Shown here: positions 1-10,100 of the stretch, piece after piece
Layout of the letters: every line of letters starts with the position of its first letter
Numbering within the stretch: position 1 is the stretch's first letter
Source of the DNA: Lingula anatina
Lineage: Eukaryota > Brachiopoda > Lingulata > Lingulida > Lingulidae
Reading direction: 5' to 3'
Length of the DNA stretch: 25,048 nt
Assembly: GCF_001039355.2 (NCBI RefSeq)
Contig: NW_019774033.1
Span: forward strand, 1-25,048
The notes under the pieces: model-generated
What the model saw: the letters and a program-made list of their open reading frames with translations, nothing else
Told to the model about the DNA's origin: nothing
The model's database searches: none
Made by a program: the position numbers and the translations under genes

Positions 1-159
1 CCCCTCTTCATCAAACAGGCTAATACAGTCAGCAATGTTAACACTGGCCCAACGCTAAATGCCAATATAGAATTGAAGGCCAGGCTGTAAAATATTTGAA
101 ATTTCTTCAGTTTCTGGACACCTTTACTACTTTTAAGTCTATTTAGACCAGTAAAGATT

Positions 160-3100
160 TTAGCAGAGATTGTTAGTCATCTTGTGCTTGAGATACTCAA
201 GTATAATTTTCAGGAGGGCACTGAAAATAATCAATGCAAAACCCTCTCTGTGCCTCCCCGAAAAAAAAGGGCATGCAAATCAAAAGGATTTATATTCAAC
301 ATTTATAAATGATACTGACAATAAGAGTTTTTGTAGAAGTAAATTACTCACCTAAAAACATAAGCAACCACCAGAGCCAGGAGTCAGCATCTGCATATCC
401 AGAACCACTGATCCAGTGACTATGCTACAAAGGAACATTCACCCATGTTAGAGTTATTATCAAACATATCTTAATAAAACTTAAGGACATTAAAAAAAAT
501 ACATATCACTTGACTAAACTTCATTAAAGATTAAAAAGGAAAATTATTGGAAAAATATACTGTTGAAATTACTCTCACATCCAATGCACATGACTGGAAC
601 CTACAAGGAAAAGGGCAGAGGGGTAAGCCATATAACACATGGTGCCATGACATAAAGGCAGATACCAAGAAACTAGGCAGCTTGGAGACAGCTTGAGATG
701 ATATTGGACATATGAAGGGAACTTGAAGGTCACCCATGCCCCACAAGAGGTAATAAGCATATTGGATCCAAAGATGTCAACTATACTCACAAGCCATTTG
801 ATCAATGTTGTTTCAGATTACCCCTCAAAGAACCGATTTGACAGATAGTCTTCTGACTGAAGTCGGACAAGGGACTGGGAAGGGGAATATTCAAAGTCAT
901 ACAGCTTAGTTTCCACTCAGTTATTTACTAGTCAACCAAACTGTTTGTCTAGTAGTCACACTCAGATCCATAACAGCTTTAAGTGTCAAAGCCAAACTCC
1001 ATTTGATTTTTTGCTTAACAGTGTAATATCACTTGAGCACTATTTCTTACCTGGACAATGGCCACCCACTTGACCATAGAGAGTCCAAAGCCAGCAAAGG
1101 CTCCAAATCTACCAGCTATAGTGGTGGATGCACACATGGCAAACAACAGGCCAAACCAGTTGAACAGGAATGCAACTGAAGCAATACAAGATAACTGACT
1201 AGACGGACAAAATACTGACATTTGGCCAAATATTAATTTGTCAATATGAAAGTTATAATTTGAGTTTACTATCATTTTGATAACTTACAGTCATGGTTCG
1301 TTCATATTATGATTCCTTATAATCTAAAATGTGTCCTGATTTTGGATTCAAGAAGAGGAAAACAAGTTTATTCCCACGATACAATATTCTCATTTTTAAG
1401 CTTATTACAAAGCTTACTTTCATATATCTAATCACAGAAAAACTCGAGGTGTTCACTTATCTGTTAATGAATTAATTTATGCATTCTTACTCTTTCTAGC
1501 CCTAAGTATCTACTATAAGATTCTTTCACTTATATTGTACTTTGTTAGAGGCAACCTACTTAAAAATGTGCACATGAATATCCCATCTGTCCCAAGGGTC
1601 AGTTCATCAAACTGTTCACTTGAAACTTGCTGCAAACAGGTGATAAAATATCATAAATATTCAAACTTTCTTCACCTGGTTAAACCATCTTTTAAAAAGT
1701 CAGTCTAATATGATAATGTTACAGCTATAACTACATCCCCTTAGCAGGAAACTAGATCAGACATATTCACATTTTAATTCAAATATCATTAGAAGAAACA
1801 GTAATTCAATCAATAGGTAAGTATCAATATGCAGTATCAATCCTCTTTAAATATTTTAAAGTGTTGTGGTACAAATAAGAAACTAAGTAGAAATGGATTG
1901 ATTTTTTTTTTACAAATAATTTTATCAAAATTCTCTCACATCAAAGTAAGAATTGCTTTCTTCATCATGTTTCATTTGTTGCTTCGATATCTCTGCTTCT
2001 TCATAACTTGGCAGTTTAGTGGCCACATCATATGGTGGTGGGATAAAATCAGACTCCTTGTACGCTGAAAGGAAAAGTCCCATCATTTTAGCTATATGAA
2101 AACTGTTATGTCATCACCCCAATGCATTTTTGAAGTGACAGGATTATCTCATAACATGACCATGTTTATATCTGCATTATCTAAGTGGATAAGGAAATAG
2201 ATCCTTAAATATCAATCCACTTTAAACTGAAAATGTCATTATCTTAAACCTGTGTTTGCCATCTTAGGTTCAAATCTGATTATTATCTGAATGGACTAAA
2301 ATAAAAACTTTTTTTACTATTCTAGTCCAACAAATCTACAACTGATTTAAAAAGTGCTTATTCAGCTTTTAGACTCACCTGGTGGTGGGGTTGTGTGAAC
2401 TTCACTGTGTTCCATAACTGAGGGTTGTGGAACAGGCGCTACCACCATGGCCAAAGGGACTGCCTGGGCTGGTACGGAAGACTCCTCCTCCTCTTGGAGC
2501 TATAATATACAGGGGCGTAACCAGACCATTTAAAATTGTACGCACAAATTTTGAAAATTCCCAGGTACGATTATATTCCGTGAAAAATACACTAATTTAA
2601 GGAGAGTAATATCATGGTTGGCTCAAAAAATTGTACGCACAGTGCATTCATGCGTATGCCTGGTTACGCCCCTGATATACACACACCAAGCACATATATT
2701 CACTTAGTGGCACAACACAAAAAAAAAGCATAATTTTACTTATGATATTATGGAAGGTTTGTAATTATATTCGCTTGTGATAAAAGATGCTTTCCATCAA
2801 ATGACACTGTAACAATATATTCATATTTCTTAATTGATATACACCTTCACAAATAAGGCACAATCATGAGCATAGACTACTATCTACACAGTTTCACAAA
2901 TAAATATGACTAAAAAGTTAAATGAAATTAAAAGACGTGGCAAAATATCATAATACCACCTATTACATATAAAAACAATAACCAAGAATTATTTTCTAAT
3001 TACCAAAAATAATAAATCCGTTGATAAACGAACCATACACACAATAACGCTACATTCATTATCAAGCCATTCATGGTCAATTTTCTAGCATCATTTATGA

Positions 3101-3262
3101 TCTATCATATGTAAACATGATGAGAAGGGAGAATATAATTTGGTCATGATAATCCAGATTGTATTTGGATGAGCGAAGTCAAAATATTTCAATCACACAA
3201 TCAAGAAGATGAAGGTATTATCAAAGCTCACTTACGACTTGATATCTAGCACCACTTTCCAT
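160..3262 (-). CDS. NDFIP: NEDD4 family-interacting protein (NDFIP1/2 homologue), seven coding exons, 208 aa
   Basis: Spliced CDS on the minus strand: exons 3262-3236, 2499-2379, 2064-1940, 1629-1560, 1175-1051, 424-352 and 245-160. All junctions are GT-AG, all phases agree, and the stop is TAA. The product is a three-pass adaptor of Golgi/endosomal membranes that recruits and activates NEDD4-type HECT ubiquitin ligases (family knowledge). Visible marks: the N-terminal ARYQVLQEEEES resembles the vertebrate start. All three WW-binding motifs are present: PPAY at residues 48-51, PPPY at 58-61 and LPSY at 67-70. Membrane segments lie at about 107-129, 136-156 and 172-196, with the family signature AGRFGAFAGFGLS between the first two. 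Length is close to human NDFIP1 (221 aa). The chosen ATG has G at -3 and +4. The oddest point is Glu181 inside the third membrane segment, encoded across the last intron; that acceptor is the least certain. The 3' UTR runs past position 1, since no AATAAA is seen in 1-159. Confidence 0.93.
2510..2674. mobile_element. MITE-like element with 15-bp perfect terminal inverted repeats, in NDFIP intron 1
   Basis: The element starts with CAGGGGCGTAACCAG (2510-2524) and ends with its exact reverse complement (2660-2674), giving 165 bp. It is flanked on both sides by ATATA (2505-2509 and 2675-2679), a possible target-site duplication, although the surrounding AT-rich sequence makes its true length ambiguous. 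It has no coding capacity. Inside, AATTGTACGCAC occurs twice in direct orientation (near 2533 and 2630). The termini resemble those of several cut-and-paste DNA transposon groups. No 8-bp duplication typical of hAT elements is visible, so the superfamily is left open. On the minus strand its end lies only 8 bp upstream of the exon 2 acceptor AG. Confidence 0.85.
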
Positions 3263-3269
3263 TCTCCAT
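3246..3269 (-). promoter_or_regulatory. Short upstream ORF overlapping the NDFIP start codon
   Basis: An ATG at 3269-3267 lies 7 bases before the NDFIP start in another frame. It encodes MENGKWC and stops at TAG (3248-3246), inside the NDFIP coding sequence. Its context is weak (T at -3), while the NDFIP ATG has G at -3 and +4. Most ribosomes should therefore reach the main start, but an overlapping uORF could dampen translation. Presence on the mRNA depends on the true transcription start. Confidence 0.4.
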
Positions 3270-3368
3270 GCACTGTTTATCTTTTTTAGGTGCGAGGTTT
3301 TCCCTGTAACTTTCGGCCGTAAAATATAAACTGTCACGGACAAAGAGAAAAGCAAACGGGAGTCTCTG

Positions 3369-3373
3369 ATTGG
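3369..3373 (-). promoter_or_regulatory. CCAAT box upstream of NDFIP
   Basis: The plus strand reads CTGATTGGAC, so the minus strand carries GTCCAATCAG, a good match to the NF-Y consensus. It lies about 107 bp upstream of the NDFIP start codon and is oriented toward that gene. NF-Y sites act in both orientations, so it could also serve the divergent NUDT6 promoter. Confidence 0.5.
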
Positions 3374-3671
3374 ACATTATATTAATTTATCTTTTAATAA
3401 AATTTATTTCTACATTTTATTAACTTTGGGCATATTTTTTCAGTATAAGTCATTTTCCGAAGATGGATAAGTCTGTTCACTTTTTTCTTCCAGAGATAAA
3501 ACCAGTTTCACAACATTTCGTGCGGGATGACAAAATTGTTTGATTTCCGGTTGAACAGCAGACGGCAAGGTTGACCTGCCTGGCAATAATTTGCGAATAA
3601 AACACTTTTGTAAGTGCTTAGATATTTGAATAAATACAGACTGTTGCATTTCATTTGCGTGGATTCAACTG

Positions 3672-4133
3672 GTATGTTTTTTTGTGTGTGTATGTTATGA
3701 TAGGATAAAAGAAAAATGTAGGTTTCCCTTGGGTTGTACAGTAGTGTTTCATAATAAAATGTCAACTAGTTTCATAATTCCATTCTTGGCTGTTACGTTG
3801 ATCTGTAAATTAATCTAAAAACCACTTAAAACGGCTGAAGGGTACCACCCTAGTGAGTGTAATGCCACAAATAACGACCAATATCGGTTTAGTATTTTAA
3901 AACGAATTTTAAGCCGACATTTATACGTATGCCATACCAGTACTATAGTAGTTTAAAAAATGCACACCTACAGTTTGTGTCTCTATAGTTAATGTACAGA
4001 CTGTTGACTTGTTCAGAGCAGCAGTACTCAGTGTCTAATACCCACAAACATTCTCTTTCCCGTCACGTCAGTGCCAAGCAGGTCCTGCAACCATAACTTT
4101 TTCAGATTCAGTTGTTTTTTTACTCATTTCCAG
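3672..4133 (+). other. Possible 5' UTR intron of NUDT6
   Basis: A donor-like CTG|GTATGT begins at 3672, and a strong acceptor (T-rich tract ending TTTCCAG) ends at 4133, 23 bases before the NUDT6 start codon. Splicing these would give a non-coding first exon ending at 3671. This rests only on splice-site appearance. A single exon starting nearer to 4080 is also possible, in which case this is simply promoter sequence. Confidence 0.35.
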
Positions 4134-4156
4134 GTAAAATTTAATTTTCATTTCTG

Positions 4157-7100
4157 ATGATGAAAAGTTTAATAAGACTAATGACATGGCCACATCAACA
4201 GAAACTATTATCCAGGACACTCGGCTTGCAGAAGACAGCATCTTGTCGCCATTGTTCACAACAGCAGACCATTGAAGCTAGGCATTTGAAGCAGAATCCT
4301 CTCACCTTCACAGAAGACAAGTTTAATGGTGTCACTGTGGACTTGGCACAGATTCCTGTTGAAAAGTCTGAATATGATTTCCAAAATATTCTTGAAGGTA
4401 TTAGTGACAGAAAAAGTGTCTTATTATCTTGATCATATTTTACCTAGTATATTATTTTTAAAAAATTAAACGAAAGATTCAACTTTTTGTAATAGCTTAC
4501 TTTAGTTGTATATTGCAATTTTCTCTGCAGAAGTGGGTCATGATTTGTAACTGTTAAGAATTATATATGTTCCAGATGCACTGTTAGAATGGAAAAGCTT
4601 AGGCAAAAGAGCTGTGTGGTTGAAGGTACCCATCCAGCAGGGCAGGTTTATTCCAGTGGCTGCCAGGAAGGGCTTCACCTTCCACCATGCAGAGGGTGAC
4701 AGTGCCATGTTAACTCTGTGGATGGATAACACTACAGAATCAAGACTGCCAAGATACGCCACACATCAAGTTGGGGTAGCAGGTACAGGTTAAGCTGAAG
4801 ATGATTTCATCTGACTTAAGAAAATATGGAATTTATTTATGGTTGATTTAGTTAACATTTATTATTTTTCTTGTATTAAATAAATGAAAATAAATAAAAC
4901 TTCACAATAAAAGCCAGAGGCCCAACATAATTTTAAGTGAAAAGTAAACCCATTGAATATTTGTTATTCATGAGAGTAGCACCAGAAAACATGAAAGTTC
5001 ATTGTTAAAGATGAGAAGTGTATGAGGAGTTCAGTAGAACTGACACAGACAGCATTTGAAAAAAATATAGTCTGTGCTTCAATGTGAAAACTGATTACCA
5101 TTTTATATTTGGGTGAATGAAAGTACTAGGTGGATGATTAAATAGAAATATCAACATGTGAATTAAAATTAAAATATGTTTTTTAAGTACATGTAAGTAG
5201 TGCAATTTGGAAATTTGGCACTTTTCAGATGAGTGTTTTAATTGCCAGATGTTTTATTATAATAACATGCCCTATGCAGACTGAAACATTGAAAATAAAT
5301 TTGCTATGTAGACAGCAGAAAAATAGTTCTTTGACCATAGCTAAATTAAATGTACAACAAAATATAGTATTATATCATCATCTTTAACTGCACTGAGAAG
5401 CCTATACTGTGTGCCCATATAAGTAAGATGGGTAGAGTATAGTGCAGTTGAAGATTGAAACATATATGTTAAATTTTCTTTGCATAGCTTATTTTATTAT
5501 AGTAGTATTTTTTAAATTCTTGTCTCAGGGTTTGTTTTGAATGAGAAAACAGGGGAAGTTGTGGTTGTAATGGACAAGCACAGAAAGGTGAGTAAATTTA
5601 CAAAGATTCATAACATTTTGAATCTGAGACCCCATTCCCATAGATACTTTCAGTCTTCATGGATCTACTCAACTCTGTGGGGACACTCTCAGAGTACAGT
5701 CAGCTTAACTGAATGACACACCGCCTCTTGTTTCAAACATACTTGTATAATCACCAGCTTTTCTGTATTCTATTTAATGCCCGGAGGAGGTGTATCATTC
5801 AGTTGAGCTGATTGCAGTCAGCGAGAGTCCCTGCAGAGTTGGGCTGATCCACATAGACCTATCTGTGGGAATGGGGCCTAAAACTAAGACAAAATTTGCC
5901 AGAACAATACACATAACTATGTGGTCCCTTTAAGAAAAAACCTTTTGTTTGTTTGTTTTTTGGGAGAGGGGTATTATTCTGATCTTGCTTGATACATTTT
6001 AAACTGGACTAACAAAACCAGAAATGTACTTTTTAAATCCGTTTTCTGACTCTCTGTTGCTGAACATGGACTTGTTTAGAATTCTTTGTTGAGGTCCCTA
6101 CATAATCTGATCATCTGGATACTTCACTTGAATTTAGTTTATTACTGGGTTTGGAGGCAAACAAACCTTAAGAAACTGCTGTAAGCCTGACTGTAGTATA
6201 ACATTGTTATCTCTGACTTTCAGCGTCCCTTGTGGAAGTTTCCTGGTGGATTATCAGACTTAGGGGAAGATATAGGTAAGACTTTTAATTGATGAATATT
6301 ACAGTATAAAAGTATCTTAGAAAAATACTGTCACATTGAATTCTTTTTTATCAAATAATACATACAAGCTTATTTTGTATAAAAAATGATGACATAAAAG
6401 CACAGTGTATATTATGCTTACTCTTGTTCATATGATTTATTTAAAACATAGATCAAAGAGAAACCATTCATAAATACTTTGTTATAAATAATCCCCTGGT
6501 ACAGTAGGTATCTACTTATTTGTACAAATGATAACTACCCACTTCTTGAAAATCTGGTCACCAAATAATAACATATGGAAATTGACTGACTGTTAAATAT
6601 ATATATAAATAAATTGGCCCTGCAAATGAAAATAATAAAAAGCGGGTGTTAAAAACCCTTATTAAATACCCACTTCAAAATAAAAAGGAATACTACTAGT
6701 ACTTATACATAGTGATCTAGAGTTATGAACTGTTACCTTGTGAGAGGTCTTACATATTATATGTAAGTTGGTTAACAAGTGCAATACAAATATGCAGTAG
6801 AACACCTTGTTAATAGTAGTATAGAGGTATGTGTAGGTTTTTTAAGTAAATACATGAAAATCAGTGCTGTACAAATATTTTAAAGTTAATAATCTTGGTC
6901 TTGTACTACCAACATAATTGTAGAGTCAAATTCAGCTTGATGCACAATTCAACTTCTGCACAATATTGTTCCTATCTTGATAGGTCATAACTTCAATAAC
7001 TCACTCTACATTTGAAACAAATAGATTTATCTTTAAAAATTCATAGTATAGGATGGTAGATTTTAAAACATATTCAATACTGTGAGAATAAGTCTAATTG

Positions 7101-10100
7101 TAGGAAATGCCAAACATATGGTACTAATGCCAAGCTAATACATGTATCTTTATATGGCCTGAATGAGTACTTGTTACATTGGTTACAGCCCAGCTACATG
7201 TATGTACAATGCTACATGACAGTAAAAAAAAAACATATTAGGAGGTAAAAAGGATTTTAAATTATTTTGATAAATATTAAAACTATTTACACATATATTA
7301 CTCATTGACAACTTCAAAACCTGAAGCCATAAAGAAGAGTTGTTAATAATTTTAACTATATGTACAAAGTTTGTGTCCTCTGTGGCAAAATTGGCATTTG
7401 GGTTTTATTTTGCCCACAATTAAGATAGTCATGGAATAATGTCGTAAGTTTCAGCTTCCCAGTTTTCTTCAGTGTCACTGTTAATAGTACTATTATCTTC
7501 TTCATAATTGGCATCTGTATCATTATCATCATTATCATCATCATTAGACCCATCCGTGCTACTCTCTTTCTTTTCTCTTGATTGTCCATTGTTTTTGTTG
7601 CTGTGATGCAAATCCTCAATCAGCCAAACAAGGTTTTCAACCAAAGCCATCACTTGGCCTTGATTAATTATTATTTTATACAAATCCCTCTTGTCTATGA
7701 GCATAAAGTTTAAGGATATAAACTCAGTACATGACCTCAGCAATGTTTGCATGTTGTATCTGTGGCCCAAGATGAACCTTTCGCTTATGTTCTCTTTTGT
7801 GATGGTCTCACAGAGGGAGGCCTCACAGATGTCTTTCAGTGTGCCTCCAGGACTCTCGGCCCATTCTGAGACAGCTCCTGGGAAATCTTTGTCATTTGGC
7901 TTGTCTCTGGGGGACTTTTTGTGCACTTGGTTAGCTCTGAAGTCCTGCATTGGGGGATAGTCATCTGGATGCTTCACACTTACTAAGATGTCTATTAAAG
8001 GCTCCATGTTAAATTCATATTCATCTTCTGAAGACTCCATTTTTTCTGAATGGTCTTCCAAAGACTTCATTTGAGTGAATGATTGGCTCTTTTCCTGAAA
8101 TGGTTTTAGATACATAGTATCAGTCATAGTGCGTGTTAGGAAAAAAATACTAACTATATCTTGAATATGAAGTACATTGCAAAATATTCAAATTAGCCCT
8201 TATAGTCTGATAAATCAGATAAATCTACCTATGATTAAGCATAAATATGCTATCTTCATTTGCTAAATGAAGAAGCTAAATGAAGAAAGTTAAAGCAGTT
8301 GCAGTTGTTTGAAGCTTATTTGCCATATTCTATAATACAAACCTCCACCACTCTGTGTTATATTGCTAAGTTAACAGGAGCTTACTGAAAGTGGAAATGA
8401 TAGTTTCTATACTCAAAATGCACCATATGTATACGCCACCTCCTATGGTCTTGTCTTACTCACATCAATAATATATTGTATACATATATTGATTCAAACA
8501 ACTTACGTATGAAGTGTTTACTTTGAACAACAGCAATCAATTTGATAATACTGCCCAGCTGTGGTTATGTAATTTCTCTATACATTGATGTAATATCTGC
8601 ATGAATGGGACAGAGAATGTGGAATTGTGTAAAATGCATTAATATATAAATTAATATTTTTTCCCAATTCACATTATAGATATGTGTGTTCATATGACAT
8701 ACATAAAGAGACATTGCCCAGCTTTTATCAGTAGATTTCAGAGTATTTTATTATAGTATAAAAGTCTATTCAGTGCACTTTTGACTACTTAGTTGTTCAC
8801 AGCAACTTGACTCAATTTTACAATTTATCATGCATTGCAAAATTTTAAAGTGAAGTCCTTTCCAACATCCTTACAGTTTCTGAAGTGACATACTGGTCGT
8901 CCCGGACATTTTGATCAACCTAATTGTGGACATTGTGGTCACTTTATATCCTTTAACCTTACCCTTTTGAATATATGGAGCTTTTGCATACAAGCATTTA
9001 CCTTTCTGAAGGCTACAAATTCCTAGTTGTTTGACAGATGGATTGGTGTTTAAAGATGTTGATTATTTCATTATGTACACATTTCTTTTCATTTAAATTA
9101 CTATATTGTGATTGAACCTGTAGTCCTTACTCTTGCCTAATAACCTAGTCTTATTAAATACTATGTTGTTAATGAGTGAATTATTTTAGTCATCTAGTAG
9201 AATAGATCAGTCAGTTGCTAATGCCAAGTACAGTATCAGAGTTGGACACAATTCTCACTATATTGTTAATGTCCATATGTTGAATATGTATTGATAATTG
9301 CCTGTAGTTTTGCTTCCAACTTTGCCTCTCTAATGCTGGAACTTATACTTGTGGCTCACATGCTGTAGATATTGCTTACCTAATTTGCTATGAACTCAAA
9401 TTTCTCTGCACATAGAATACTCTGCACCCAGACTCTGCTAAGTACTGAATGCTATGTATATAACAGATACCATATGATGGCCATCTCATTATTAACATTG
9501 ACCAGGCTATGATATAACCTTTCAGATAGTATAGCTTTTACGTCAAATGCAACTCACCTGATTAAAATGAAAATGTGTTTCACGGGTAACTTAAATTAAG
9601 ACTGTGTTAACTAGAAGCAGTGAAGTTAAAGTGTAAAATGTTAAAACATACACAACTTACAGGTACCTGTACTTAATATATGTCCAGGTATGAGAATAAT
9701 TAAGTAGATATATATGTATCACGGGCTAGTCATCAGCTTAGATGAAATCTCCTGCATGTTTAAATTACATCAGTGATAGCCTTGGCATACCCCTATACCT
9801 ACCAGTGTCAGCGGTTAAGTCATATCCAGGTGTGAACACAAAATAGACATGATAGTCCATGGGATAGGTGCTTCCAAGTTAGATGATCACCTGGCCAGTA
9901 ATTAAGGCCCTGCTTCCCCATGAATGGTCAGATGTATATCTCAGCACAGGATATGGTATTATAATCACCGTGGGGTAATGATGGTATATACAGGTAGTGC
10001 TGATCCTCCCTGCAGGACCATATGGACCAGTCAGAAACTTGAGATTTGTCTTTCCTGCCCACTTTTTCAAACTTAATGGTGCAAAATGATATGTTGAAAG

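Larger units (their letters stand above)
3263..4156. promoter_or_regulatory. Head-to-head intergenic region, probable bidirectional promoter of NDFIP and NUDT6
   Basis: About 0.9 kb separates the divergent start codons of NDFIP (minus) and NUDT6 (plus), so both promoters must lie here unless distant non-coding exons exist. Visible signals are a CCAAT box on the minus strand (ATTGG at 3369-3373, in the context CCAATCAG), about 107 bp before the NDFIP ATG, and CACGTCA near 4065, resembling a CRE/ATF half-site. No clear TATA box is placed. ORFs on the minus strand at 3440-3765 overlap each other and match no family I recognise, so I do not call them genes. Confidence 0.6.

Noticed and set aside
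1-70. Minus-strand frame reading SVNIADCISLFDEEG at the window edge, as a possible further exon.
   Set aside because: NDFIP is already complete at 160, and the stretch is too short and too close to the edge to judge.
3440-3765. Two overlapping minus-strand ORFs between NDFIP and NUDT6.
   Set aside because: They lie in the promoter interval, in different frames of the same bases, without recognisable domains. Chance ORFs are more likely.
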